A DNA stretch of 64,000 nt from Pseudomonas gingeri. GTDB lineage: Bacteria > Pseudomonadota > Gammaproteobacteria > Pseudomonadales > Pseudomonadaceae. Every line of letters starts with the position of its first letter. Within the stretch, counting starts at the first letter, position 1. Below, piece by piece: positions 52,569 to 61,504 of the stretch. A model generated the notes under the pieces. The model did no database searches, had not been told where the DNA came from, and saw only the letters and a program-made list of their open reading frames with translations. A program made the position numbers and the translations under genes. The stretch spans positions 493,314 to 557,313 of the forward strand of contig NZ_JACAOS010000021.1 in the NCBI RefSeq assembly GCF_013386165.1, read 5' to 3'.

Positions 52569-53537
52569 ATGAAAATTTTTACGTATTCCCGTTCAGCCGT
52601 TGTTCGCATCTTACTGCTGCTTTGTTTGATCGTGTTCTTCAGTTATGCAAACCCTGACTTTCTCGCCAAAGACAATCTGTACGCGTTAGGGCAGAGCTTT
52701 GCTTTACTTGGGTTGGTGACGTTGGGACTGTCGCTGACGATGATTGCCGGTGAGTTCGATCTGAGCATTGGCGCGATTGTCGCGGTTGCAGGATTGATCA
52801 TGGTCAAGACCGGCGATGTCATGCCTCTACAGGGTTTGGCTCTGGCTATCGGATGCGGCCTGCTCTTGGGGCTGCTCAATGGCGCACTGACACTTTGGCT
52901 GGCGGTGTCGTCGTTGGTCACCTCGCTGGGGATGATGATTTTACTGCGCGGCCTGGCTGTGTGGATTGAAGGTGGACAGGTGGTGAGCTATTCCAACTTT
53001 GATGCTTCCGATGCGCTGGATCAACAAGTGCTGGGCATATTGTCACCTCGAAGCCTGATCACGATTACCTGCTTTGTAGGAATCGCGGTGTTGCTTCGGC
53101 TCACCCGCCTCGGGAGAAATATCATCGCGACGGGCAGTCGTCGCAAGGCAGCGCTGGCCAGCGGAGTAAATGTCAGAAGCTCCATTTATCTAGTGTTTGC
53201 ACTCTCCGGTGGGTTCGCTGCGCTGGTAGGTGCTTTGATGTCCATCAGTTTGGCCAGTGCTTCCTCGCAATATGGTTCCAACCTTCTGCTTCAGGCGGCG
53301 ACTGCTGCGATCCTCGGAGGTGTGGCCTTGTCAGGGGGGGTGGGCCGTCCGCTGCATATCGCGGTCGGTGTGATGATATTGGGAGTCTTGAACAACGGGT
53401 TGAATCTGTTGGGCACCCACTCGGCGCTTATTCTGCTATTCAACGGTTTGATGCTGCTGTTAGTGATGTTGTTTGACAGGGATGTCGGTAGTTTCTTTGG
53501 GAAAATGAGTTTTAAAACACGTAAATTTCCTGGTTGA
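52569..53537 (+). CDS. Sugar ABC importer permease 2, RbsC type
   Basis: From ATG 52569 (GAGGGAG upstream) the protein has 322 residues. It has the N-terminal NPDFLAKDNLYALGQSFALLG, the CUT2 motif TMIAGEFDLSIGAIVAVAGL and the coupling segment IIATGSRRKAALASGVNVR. An in-frame start at 52323 lies inside the first permease and is not used. It is the second half of the permease pair. Confidence 0.88.
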   Translation: MKIFTYSRSAVVRILLLLCLIVFFSYANPDFLAKDNLYALGQSFALLGLVTLGLSLTMIAGEFDLSIGAIVAVAGLIMVKTGDVMPLQGLALAIGCGLLLGLLNGALTLWLAVSSLVTSLGMMILLRGLAVWIEGGQVVSYSNFDASDALDQQVLGILSPRSLITITCFVGIAVLLRLTRLGRNIIATGSRRKAALASGVNVRSSIYLVFALSGGFAALVGALMSISLASASSQYGSNLLLQAATAAILGGVALSGGVGRPLHIAVGVMILGVLNNGLNLLGTHSALILLFNGLMLLLVMLFDRDVGSFFGKMSFKTRKFPG

Positions 53538-53573
53538 ATTCCCTATAAACGACAATGTTTCGGAGCGTTGATT

Positions 53574-54554
53574 ATGTTCAAAGCTAATGTATTGCGACGC
53601 CTGTTGCGGCTGGCGGGTGCCTGTGTGTTTTTTGCTGCGGGAGTGGCTCAGGCAGAATCAAAATCCTCCAAGGTGATTTTCCTCGGAGCGGATGATGTGT
53701 GTAGTTATTGTGCGGCCTACAACAGTTCGTTGCGTGACTATGCCAAAGAAAAAGGCCTTGATCTTGAAGTTGTCACCAACAAATTCGACCCTGCACAACA
53801 GGCATCGCAAATTGATCAGGCCATTGCTAGAAAACCGGCAGTGATCCTGCTGTGGGCCATCGACGGGGCGGCGTTGGTGCCGGCCATACGCAAGATCGAC
53901 AAGGCGGGTATTCCTCTGTTGCTAACGGATGTATTGCCGGATCGCAAGTTCGAGAAGTATTGGAAAAGTTATTCCGGTGCGGATAACGAAGCAGAGGGGC
54001 GCCTGGCAGCGCAGTTGATGGTGGATGGCTTCAAAGACAAGGGATTTGCGCTCAAGGGCGATGTGATCACGATCACGGGCATCGTCTCGCAGGCTCAAGT
54101 GATTGATCGCAGTCGTGGTTTTTCCGAAGAGCTCGCCAGACTTGCCCCTGATATAAAAATAGTCGGAACTCAACCGGGCAACTGGGATCAGGGGATTGCC
54201 ACGGATGCGACAGCCGGCTTGCTGACGCGTTATGGGCAGAGCATCAAAGGTATTTACGCCCATGAAGATGCGATGGTTGCCGGTTCGATCGTCGCGCTGG
54301 AGCGGGCAGGAATGGATCCTGGCAAGCTCTCGATCGTCAGTGTCGGGTGTGAGCCTACCGGCGTGAGTCTGATAAAAGCGGGCAAGTTATATGCAACCGT
54401 TCTGCAGTCTCCGGTTGATGATGCGCGCTATGCAATCGATAACGTTGTCGACTATCTGGCGGGAAAACCATTAGAGAAAATGAAGATACTTCCAATGCCC
54501 GCCGTCACCAACGCCAATATTGATGACGTCTGCAAGCCTTGGCCGGCAGGTTAA
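53574..54554 (+). CDS. Sugar ABC importer substrate-binding protein
   Basis: The 326-residue periplasmic protein has a signal peptide ending in GVAQA at about residue 26 and the ribose-binding-protein fold (KVIFLGADDVCSYCAAYNSS, QASQIDQAIARKPAVILLWA, GIYAHEDAMVAGSIVALERAG). ATG 53574 has GGAG eight bases upstream; a TTG at 53568 is too close. Unlike most of the family, it has four Cys in the mature part (DVCSYC, VGCEP, DDVCKPW). The sugar bound is unknown. Confidence 0.87.
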   Translation: MFKANVLRRLLRLAGACVFFAAGVAQAESKSSKVIFLGADDVCSYCAAYNSSLRDYAKEKGLDLEVVTNKFDPAQQASQIDQAIARKPAVILLWAIDGAALVPAIRKIDKAGIPLLLTDVLPDRKFEKYWKSYSGADNEAEGRLAAQLMVDGFKDKGFALKGDVITITGIVSQAQVIDRSRGFSEELARLAPDIKIVGTQPGNWDQGIATDATAGLLTRYGQSIKGIYAHEDAMVAGSIVALERAGMDPGKLSIVSVGCEPTGVSLIKAGKLYATVLQSPVDDARYAIDNVVDYLAGKPLEKMKILPMPAVTNANIDDVCKPWPAG

Positions 54555-54755
54555 GAGCGCCGGCAGCTATACCGAATGTCGATATCAGTCGCGGTCTCGA
54601 GCGGCCTCTATAAAGACGCTCCGGGACAAGGCAAATGTCGCGCCGAGTCAAGTATCGTCTATCAAAATAATTATCATCGAATCGTCCTCGGGATAGTTGT
54701 CTCCGGCGGCTTTGCTGCATTTTCCATGATAATAAAAAACACGTGGGGTTAATTG

Positions 54756-56015
54756 ATGAGTGGGATGAGTAAAGCAACGGATGGCACGTTTGTTTCATCC
54801 GGATATGGCTGGCTTGTGCGTATCATGTTGTCGATATTTGCGGGCAATACAGCGATGTACGTGGTGAATCTTGCCATTCTACAAGTGCTATTGCCGACCA
54901 GGGTTGAGTCGCTGGACTCGGTTCATAAGGTCGAGATTCTGGGGATGGTCACCGGCATTGCCGCCATCGTCGCGATTATCGCCAATCCCTTGGCTGGAAT
55001 GCTCTCCGATAGAACGGTCGGTAAATTCGGACGACGTACGCCATGGATTGTCACAGGCGCGATAGCCGTCTTCGCGGCCTTGGCCTACATGGCCGAGCAG
55101 CAAACGGTTTTTGGTATTGTTTTGGGGATGTGCCTGTTACAGGCCTCCATGAACACCTACCAGTCGGCGATATTTGCCGTCGTTCCGGACCGTGTACCCT
55201 CACGCTGGAGAGGATTGGCGTCCTCGATGATGGGCTTGGCATTTCCCGCAGGTTCTATCGTCGGAACGGCAATCGCTTCGAGGTTTGTCGGCGATACTTC
55301 CGGGTATTATCTGTTGGGTGGGATCACGCTGGCGACGGCGATTCTGTTCGTGCTGTTGAATCCCGATACCGCCGTCTCCAGGGGAGCCAAGGCCAGCCGG
55401 GTGTCGTTGATCGTGGCGGCAAGGCAGTTTTTTTCCGCGCTATCTCATCGCGACTTTTTCTGGGTTTTTTTCAGCCGATTAATGATGGTCATTGCCTTCA
55501 TGTCATTGGCCGGTTATCAATTTTATCTGCTCAAAGACTTTATAAAACTTCCGGAAGATGTTTCACCGACGCAAGCGCTAGTGTCGATCAACATCTTCGC
55601 GATGATGGCGATGGCGGCTTCAACCCTGCTGGGTGGTGTTGTTTCTGACTGGTTGGGGAAACGGCGCTTTCTGGTTTTCATTTCCGCCATGTGCATGAGT
55701 TGTGCTGCGGTGATTCCGTTCATTTATCCCACTTACAATGGGATGTTGGCGTTTGGCATATTAAACAGCCTTGGGTTTGGATGCTACATGGCGGTCGATG
55801 CGGCGCTGGCGACGGAAGTGCTCCCTGATCCCACCAGCCAGGCACGTGACCTCGGCATTATGAATATTGCCAGCGCCGCCGCACAGGTTGTCTCTCCCTT
55901 GATTGCCTCCCTGATCATCGTTCACTTGGGCGGTTACGCCTCCTTGCTGATCTGCAGTGCGAGCTTTGCGCTGCTGTCGGCGCTGTCTGTGTATGGGGTC
56001 AAAGGGGTCAAGTAA
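54756..56015 (+). CDS. MFS transporter, sugar-carrier-like
   Basis: This 419-residue protein has about 12 hydrophobic segments. The loop after helix 2 reads NPLAGMLSDRTVGKFGRRTPW, the pattern of GPH/SLC45-like glycoside carriers (SDRT..FGRRRPW). ATG 54756 follows GGGG. It lies between the ABC importer and the OprD porin, so it probably moves an oligosaccharide or glycoside across the inner membrane to the cytoplasmic GH3 enzyme. The preceding 200 bp are AT-rich and may hold a second promoter. Confidence 0.8.
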   Translation: MSGMSKATDGTFVSSGYGWLVRIMLSIFAGNTAMYVVNLAILQVLLPTRVESLDSVHKVEILGMVTGIAAIVAIIANPLAGMLSDRTVGKFGRRTPWIVTGAIAVFAALAYMAEQQTVFGIVLGMCLLQASMNTYQSAIFAVVPDRVPSRWRGLASSMMGLAFPAGSIVGTAIASRFVGDTSGYYLLGGITLATAILFVLLNPDTAVSRGAKASRVSLIVAARQFFSALSHRDFFWVFFSRLMMVIAFMSLAGYQFYLLKDFIKLPEDVSPTQALVSINIFAMMAMAASTLLGGVVSDWLGKRRFLVFISAMCMSCAAVIPFIYPTYNGMLAFGILNSLGFGCYMAVDAALATEVLPDPTSQARDLGIMNIASAAAQVVSPLIASLIIVHLGGYASLLICSASFALLSALSVYGVKGVK

Positions 56016-56103
56016 ACAGCAGGGCTTTGTTATGGCGGTTTTATTAAGGGCGCCTTTCAATAAGTGTCTAAATGTCAGATAAATATTCTGCTGGGAGTTG
56101 CTT

Positions 56104-57552
56104 ATGGTCTCTGCGAGTAAAGTGCTTGCGTCGGTATTTTTTTGTCTGCTGTTTTCTCCTGCAGTTTATGCGGAAGCATCCCGGCTCGATCCACATGATG
56201 CTGAGTCGCCGCCGGACGATGAAGTACGCCAACCGGACACCATCAAGAAAGTCAGTGCTTATGTGGCCAATGCACATGAAGCTGAGGAGCAGGGGTTTTT
56301 CGCCGGTAGTCATCTCAATTTATTTGAGCGCTTGTACTTTCGTCGGCTGTTCAATGCGGAACCCGGTTTACGCTACCAGGATAAAGACTCACAGGGGCAA
56401 CCTTTCAATTACACAAAAAGTTCGGCGCAATTGGCCACGTTGGGCACTACGCTGAGTTTCACGTCAGGTTACACCCAAGGCCCCCTAGGGATGGGGGTGG
56501 ATGCCAGCTTGATGAATGGCACGACGGTGTACGGTAATCGCAGTACCACGTCGCTGTCTGCGGATATGGCCAATACCGACAATGAAGGCGAGCCCAACCG
56601 GAACTGGTCGAAGCTGTCCGTTGCCGATGTGAAATTCAAGATCTCGGAAACTGAACTGAAACTGGGCCGGCAAGTCATCGACTCTCCTTTGCTTCACTCA
56701 AACTACAACAGGACATTCCCCGCTAGCTTTTATGGCGCAACATTGGCGAGCCATGAGATGGAGGGCTTTGTTTTAAAGGCCGGTAGTGTCACCCGGGTGA
56801 TTGGGCGTAACAGCACCAATGAAGAGCCACTTTCCATGAGCTACGCACAATCCATTCGTGTGGATCGTGCCAGTTATGCAGGCGCAGAGTTTACGGGTTC
56901 GGGTGGCTTTGCAGCGACGGCTCACGTTAATCAATTGGAAGATGTCGCCACTCAATATTTGCTGGAAGCTAAAAAGCGCCTGGATTTCGACGGCGGTATA
57001 CATGTCACGCCCGAGTTGGCTTATTACAGCAGTCATGCTCAAGGTAAGGCGCTGGCCGGTAAGGATACCGTTGATATGGCGATCGTCGGATTGACGACCG
57101 AATGGGGTGTGCACAGCGTGCTGGTCAAATATCAGCAGGTGTTGGGTGATTCTCTTTTTGATTACCTGAATGAGACCAACAGTATTTATTTTTCCAATAC
57201 CTTGTACTCGGACTACCAAGGCCCCCACGAGAAATCACTACAGGTTATGTACACGCGTAATTTCGCTGATGTCGGTTTACCTGGATTGTTGTTGTACAGC
57301 TGGGCAGTAGCGGGCTGGGATATCGACGGCTCGGACTATAAAGGTGGCGTCTATCAGGGGTTTATGAACGGTGTCACTAATGGTCGCCATCATGAAATAG
57401 GCGTCTCGCCGACCTATGTCTTTCAATCCGGGAAGCTCAAAGATGCCTCCATCAGGGTGGGTTATGTCGTTCACCGGGCCACGGGCGGTCAATTGACGGG
57501 GGATGCGAATGAGCTGTTGCTGGTCGGTGAGTTGCCTATAAAGTTTTTTTGA
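56104..57552 (+). CDS. Outer-membrane porin, OprD family
   Basis: The 482-residue protein has a signal peptide (KVLASVFFCLLFSPAVYAEA) and an 18-strand-porin pattern: YFRRLFNAEPGLRYQDKDSQ, then LKLGRQVIDSPLLHSNYNR and the final strand ANELLLVGELPIKFF. OprD porins take up small substrates such as amino acids, aromatic acids and sugars. Its place beside the MFS and GH3 genes suggests an oligosaccharide. GGGAG is six bases before ATG 56104; the TTG at 56098 is too close. Confidence 0.88.
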   Translation: MVSASKVLASVFFCLLFSPAVYAEASRLDPHDAESPPDDEVRQPDTIKKVSAYVANAHEAEEQGFFAGSHLNLFERLYFRRLFNAEPGLRYQDKDSQGQPFNYTKSSAQLATLGTTLSFTSGYTQGPLGMGVDASLMNGTTVYGNRSTTSLSADMANTDNEGEPNRNWSKLSVADVKFKISETELKLGRQVIDSPLLHSNYNRTFPASFYGATLASHEMEGFVLKAGSVTRVIGRNSTNEEPLSMSYAQSIRVDRASYAGAEFTGSGGFAATAHVNQLEDVATQYLLEAKKRLDFDGGIHVTPELAYYSSHAQGKALAGKDTVDMAIVGLTTEWGVHSVLVKYQQVLGDSLFDYLNETNSIYFSNTLYSDYQGPHEKSLQVMYTRNFADVGLPGLLLYSWAVAGWDIDGSDYKGGVYQGFMNGVTNGRHHEIGVSPTYVFQSGKLKDASIRVGYVVHRATGGQLTGDANELLLVGELPIKFF

Positions 57553-57627
57553 AAAAAACAGGGTTGGCCGCCGGAAAAATCTCCGGTGTTGAGTGTTTTC
57601 TTGGGTAGTCATAAGCGTTAGGAGTGT

Positions 57628-59301
57628 TTGATGTTCGAGTATTTAAAAAAGTCTCCCTTCAATCTGGATGAGCAAAGTTTGGCCTGGGTGATAAAAACGC
57701 ACCAAGCCTTATCGGTCGAAGAAAAAATTGCCCAACTGTTCAATCTGCTGTTGTTGGGCAATGACGAAAAAGACTTTGAGCTAATCAGACAGTTCAAACC
57801 CGGCGGTTTTACCCGTTTTTATTCTGCCGATTTGCGTTATGAGTGGGAGCAGATGAAAACCTTCGAGGCGGCCCTGAGTATTCCCCCTCTGGTGAGTGCG
57901 GATCTGGAAGGCAGCCGCCAGAGCTTTTCCTTTGGTACACCGATTCCGAACCAGTTGGCGCTTGCTGCGGTGAATGATGTTGAAGCGACTGCGCAGATGA
58001 CGGCGTTGCTCGCCCAGGAGGGACGTGGCATTGGCGTAAATTGGTCGTTTACTCCGGTCATTGATATCAATAAAGCCTTTCGCAGTGCCATCGTTGGGTG
58101 CCGTTCATTTGGTAGCAACGTTGAACTGATTCAGGCCCACGCCCATGCGCATGTTCAGGCGATGCAGGCCAATGGTGTAGCGGCAACGTTGAAGCACTGG
58201 CCGGGTGAAGGCTACGATGATCGCGACCAGCACTTGGTCACGACATCGAACCCGCTGTCACTTGAAGATTGGCGTGAAACCTACGGCCACTTGTATAAGA
58301 GCAGTATCGATGCGGGCGTCATGTCGGTGATGTCTGCGCATATCGCCTTTCCCGCATACATTCGATCTGTCGTGGAGAACCCGGGCGTTGAGGCGCACCG
58401 GCCCGCGTCAATCAGCCGGCTGTTGAATCAGCAGTTGTTGCGAGAGGAGTTTGGATTCAATGGTGTCATTGTCTCGGATGCCACCGAGATGGGCGGTCTG
58501 GGGGCATGGGGGTCTAGACGTGAAATGCTGCCTGAGGTGATAGAAAGCGGCTGCGACATGATCCTCTTCGTCAAGGACCTGGATGCCGATTTCGAGGCGG
58601 TGCTGTCGGGTTATCACGACGGACGCCTGAGTCAGCAACGGTTGGATGATGCGGTCGCTCGTTTGTTGGGTATGAAGGCTTCGCTGGGTCTTCACAAGCG
58701 CTCGTGGCTGCCGGAGTGGGAGGCGTGCGAGCAAGCCTTCTCCAATCCCACCAACAGACAGCAGGCCAACGCCGTGACAGCTCGAGTGCCCACGCTTGTC
58801 AAGGATACACAGCACCTGTTGCCGCTCACCCGGGGAAAACACCGCAAGGTACTGGTGATTACCCAAGGGATATTCCACCCGCTACTTGAAGGCTCACCGT
58901 TCGATTTCACGCTGCCGGCATTGTTGAAAACCGAGGGTTTCGACATCACGCTCTACAACAGCGAAACGGAGGTGAGCGCTGAAAAGTTTGATTTGATCAT
59001 GTACCTGTTTGGTCAGGAGTCTCTGCTGACGAGGTCGAGGATTTACATTGACTGGGTCAGCCTGATGGGCAAGCTCGGTCGATCCATGGAGCGCTATTGG
59101 CACGACATCCCCAGCGTCATGATTTCCTTTGGTCATCCCTATTATTTATACGATGCACCGCGAGTCCCAACCTACATAAATGCCTACTCGACCCTGGATA
59201 CGATGCAGGCGTCAGTTGTGGAGGCTCTTCTCGGGCGCCAGCCGTGGAACACCCATAGCCCAGTGGACGCCTTTTGCGGTCTTGAGGATGCGCGTTACTG
59301 A
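57628..59301 (+). CDS. Glycoside hydrolase family 3, NagZ-like cytoplasmic enzyme
   Basis: This 557-residue protein has no signal peptide, so hydrolysis is cytoplasmic. A GH3 N-terminal domain covers residues 30-330: SADLEGSRQSF, then LKHWPGEGYDDRDQHLV, where the Asp-x-His pair parallels the acid/base dyad of NagZ hexosaminidases. The nucleophile Asp is in VIVSDATEMGGLG. The C-terminal GH3 domain is residues 380-550. It resembles N-acetylhexosaminidases more than beta-glucosidases. It is the last gene of the locus and is followed by a strong terminator. Confidence 0.85.
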   Translation: MMFEYLKKSPFNLDEQSLAWVIKTHQALSVEEKIAQLFNLLLLGNDEKDFELIRQFKPGGFTRFYSADLRYEWEQMKTFEAALSIPPLVSADLEGSRQSFSFGTPIPNQLALAAVNDVEATAQMTALLAQEGRGIGVNWSFTPVIDINKAFRSAIVGCRSFGSNVELIQAHAHAHVQAMQANGVAATLKHWPGEGYDDRDQHLVTTSNPLSLEDWRETYGHLYKSSIDAGVMSVMSAHIAFPAYIRSVVENPGVEAHRPASISRLLNQQLLREEFGFNGVIVSDATEMGGLGAWGSRREMLPEVIESGCDMILFVKDLDADFEAVLSGYHDGRLSQQRLDDAVARLLGMKASLGLHKRSWLPEWEACEQAFSNPTNRQQANAVTARVPTLVKDTQHLLPLTRGKHRKVLVITQGIFHPLLEGSPFDFTLPALLKTEGFDITLYNSETEVSAEKFDLIMYLFGQESLLTRSRIYIDWVSLMGKLGRSMERYWHDIPSVMISFGHPYYLYDAPRVPTYINAYSTLDTMQASVVEALLGRQPWNTHSPVDAFCGLEDARY

Positions 59302-59347
59302 GGCTTGCTCTAAAACCTGTCTGCGCTGTGATGGATAAACAAAAAAC

Positions 59348-59372
59348 CCACCGTCTGCACGGTGGTTTTTTT
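59348..59372 (+). terminator. Rho-independent terminator of the sugar locus
   Basis: CCACCGT (59348-59354), loop CTGC, ACGGTGG (59359-59365), then seven T. It is 46 bp after the GH3 stop; the A-run on its left would also end transcription from the opposite side. Confidence 0.9.
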
Positions 59373-59426
59373 GTTGTTTGTGCACTTGGCACGATGAAGC
59401 AGGGTCTATGACCAACGGTACGGTCG

Positions 59427-59453
59427 TGTAGTGGTCTAATGATTCCGGACACC
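59427..59453 (+). repeat. Left terminal inverted repeat of the IS3 element
   Basis: It begins TGTAGTGGTC and ends in GGACACC, and matches the right end in inverted orientation with a few mismatches. It lies 55 bp beyond the GH3 terminator. Confidence 0.75.
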
Positions 59454-59490
59454 CATTTAAGCGAGAATGCTCGCCAGAACGAGGTGTCAG

Positions 59491-59847
59491 ATGACCAAAC
59501 AGCGCCGTACCTTTTCAGCTGAATTCAAACGCGAGGCTGCCGACCTCGTGCTCAAGCAAAACTACAGCTTCATCGAAGCCAGCCGCTCGCTCGGTGTCGG
59601 CGAGTCAGCATTGCGCCGATGGGTCGACCAGATTCAGCAGGAGCGCAAAGGCGTCACCCCGCAGAGCAAAGCGTTGACCCCGGAACAGCAAAAAATCCAA
59701 GAACTGGAAGCCCGGATTGCTCGCCTTGAGCGGGAAAAATCGATCTTAAAAAACCGCCTCCCCGGCTCTCCGCGGCCCATTGAACTAGAAACACCGTGCT
59801 CTACACTTCCCCCACTGGACAGTGGTCGCTGGCTTTTTGGAGGCTAA
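59491..59847 (+). pseudogene. IS3-family transposase OrfA, C-terminal end replaced
   Basis: ATG 59491 follows GAGGTG. The first 91 residues are a typical OrfA: helix-turn-helix (FIEASRSLGVGESALRRWVD) and leucine-zipper region (IQELEARIARLEREKSIL). After the A-run that serves as the frameshift site in intact elements, the sequence changes to an unrelated Pro/Arg-rich tail of about 25 residues. The break marks the junction with inserted DNA. Confidence 0.8.
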
Positions 59848-59973
59848 ATACCCGTCAAAAAACTTGACCCAGGGGAAGCTGCGGACCCGTTAGTGGTGGC
59901 GCGTACCGTGACCCCGTTTAGGAAGGTGATTTGATCCGAGTCCCCGTCCAGTTCAACTTGACTGGAGGTACTC

Positions 59974-60981
59974 ATGAAAAAGCACGATCTCAAGCAGTGA
60001 GGGTTACCGGTCATTCATGATCGCGCAGCGGGCATTGATATTGGCTCACGCTTTCATGTGGTGGCTGTTCCCGCCGACCTTGCCAAAGAATCCGTTCAAA
60101 CCTTCAAGGCCTTCACCGCCGATCTAGATCGCATGGCCAATTGGCTGGTCAATCTCGGCATAACGACGGTCGCAATGGAGTCGACAGGCGTTTACTGGAT
60201 CCCGGTTTACGAAATTTTGGAAGCGCATGGTCTTCAGGTGGTATTGGCCAACGCCCGCGACGCCCGTGCAGTGCCAGGACGCAAAACCGATGTAAATGAC
60301 GCGCAGTGGATACAACGACTCCATGCCTGCGGTTTGCTGCGCGCCAGCTTTCATCCGGATCGTGAGATTTCGGCCTTACGCAGCTATTTGAGGCTGCGGG
60401 AGCGTCATCTCGACTATGTCGCCGCACATATTCAGCACATGCAAAAAGCTCTCACGCACATGAACCTGCAATTGCATCACGTCGTGGCCGATATCACCGG
60501 CTTGTCGGGGATGCGGATAATCCGCGCCATCGTCGCAGGCGAGCGCAGTCCTTCCTCGTTAGCGGCGCTGAGTGACAAGCGCTGCAAGGCGGGTATTGAT
60601 GTGATTGAGGCATCGCTGGTCGGCAACTACCAGCCTGAGCACGTTTTCGCTTTGACGCAGGCGCTGTCCATGTATGACGCTTATCAAGCGCAGCTATTGG
60701 TTTGCGACCAGCAGATTGCACAAACGCTGCTCAAGCTCTCGCAAGAAAAGGTATCACCTGTCGAGCCGTTGCCAAAACCACGGCATAACACTCGACAACC
60801 CAACGCGCTCAATTTCGATGTACGTACCTTGCTCTATCAACTGGTCGGTGTTGATCTGACACAGATCCACGGAATCGGCCCCTACTTGGCTCTGCGGCTG
60901 GTCGCCGAGTGCGGCACGGATCTGAGTCGATGGCGTACCTGCCACCATTTCACTTCCTGGCTGACGCTCGCCCCCGGCTAA
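59974..60981 (+). pseudogene. IS110-family transposase, internal stop and 3' truncation
   Basis: From ATG 59974 the frame runs MKKHDLKQ, then TGA at 59998, and resumes with GIDIGSRFHVVAVPADLAK, the first acidic residue of the DEDD RuvC-like domain. PGRKTDVNDAQWIQRLH and the Transposase_20 start (LTQIHGIGPYLALRLVAECG) follow. The frame ends at FTSWLTLAPG, where intact proteins continue to the catalytic Ser region. A longest open part of 307 residues starts at 60058. It lacks the Ser and is inactive. Confidence 0.85.
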
Positions 60982-61009
60982 GGCCGCAGTGCTCCCGGCA
61001 GTCGCAGCG

Positions 61010-61475
61010 TCATGGTCATGATGCTGGACGACGGCGAGCAGATCGGCCGCTTCAAGGTGCGTAGCCTGATGCGCGAGCTGGAGTTGGTCAGCAAGCAATG
61101 CACTGTGGACCATCGCTATGGTGCGAATGCGCAGCGACCCAAGAACCAGAGGCTATGTAGCGCGTAGAACGGTTGAAGGGCTGTCATGCAAAGAAATTCA
61201 AAGATGTCTGAAGCGCTACATCATCCGAGGCTTATACCCACTGATTTTGGCCGACTTGGGCGAGTCGAGGAGCACCGGTTGACATAGGAGCGTCAAGGCG
61301 CCGATGGCGCGGGTGTTCAGAAGCCTGAAACCGAGTGAATACCGACCGTGGGTTACATGACAGCTCAAGAAGCTCAGCGGGATATCAGCCATTTTTTGAT
61401 GCACCGGTACAACTGGGTTCGAGCGCACCAGTTTAACGGCGGGCTGCCACCGGCTCAGGCAGAGAAAAACTTAAC
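61010..61475 (+). pseudogene. IS3-family transposase OrfB fragments
   Basis: Two pieces are seen. GRFKVRSLMRELELVSKQ (about 61050-61101) matches the early part of OrfB. MTAQEAQRDISHFLMHRYNW with VRAHQFNGGLPPAQAE (61357-61461) matches its extreme C-terminus. The DDE catalytic core between them is gone, and MARVFRSLK at about 61301 lies in a shifted frame. Confidence 0.8.
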
Positions 61476-61477
61476 AT

Positions 61478-61504
61478 CGTGTCCAGGATCAGTTGACCAC
61501 TACA
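61478..61504 (-). repeat. Right terminal inverted repeat of the IS3 element
   Basis: It ends GTTGACCACTACA, the inverted counterpart of the left end. The last five codons of the adjacent aldo/keto reductase gene, stop included, lie in it. Confidence 0.75.

Larger units (their letters stand above)
59427..61504 (+). mobile_element. Decayed IS3-family element interrupted by an IS110 relic
   Basis: The left end reads TGTAGTGGTCTAATGATTCC, and the reverse complement of the right end reads TGTAGTGGTCAACTGATCCT, giving imperfect terminal inverted repeats at 59427 and 61504. Between them lie orfA at the left, fragments of orfB at the right and an IS110-family transposase relic in the middle. No direct repeat of the target is seen next to the ends, as expected for old or rearranged copies. 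Confidence 0.8.
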
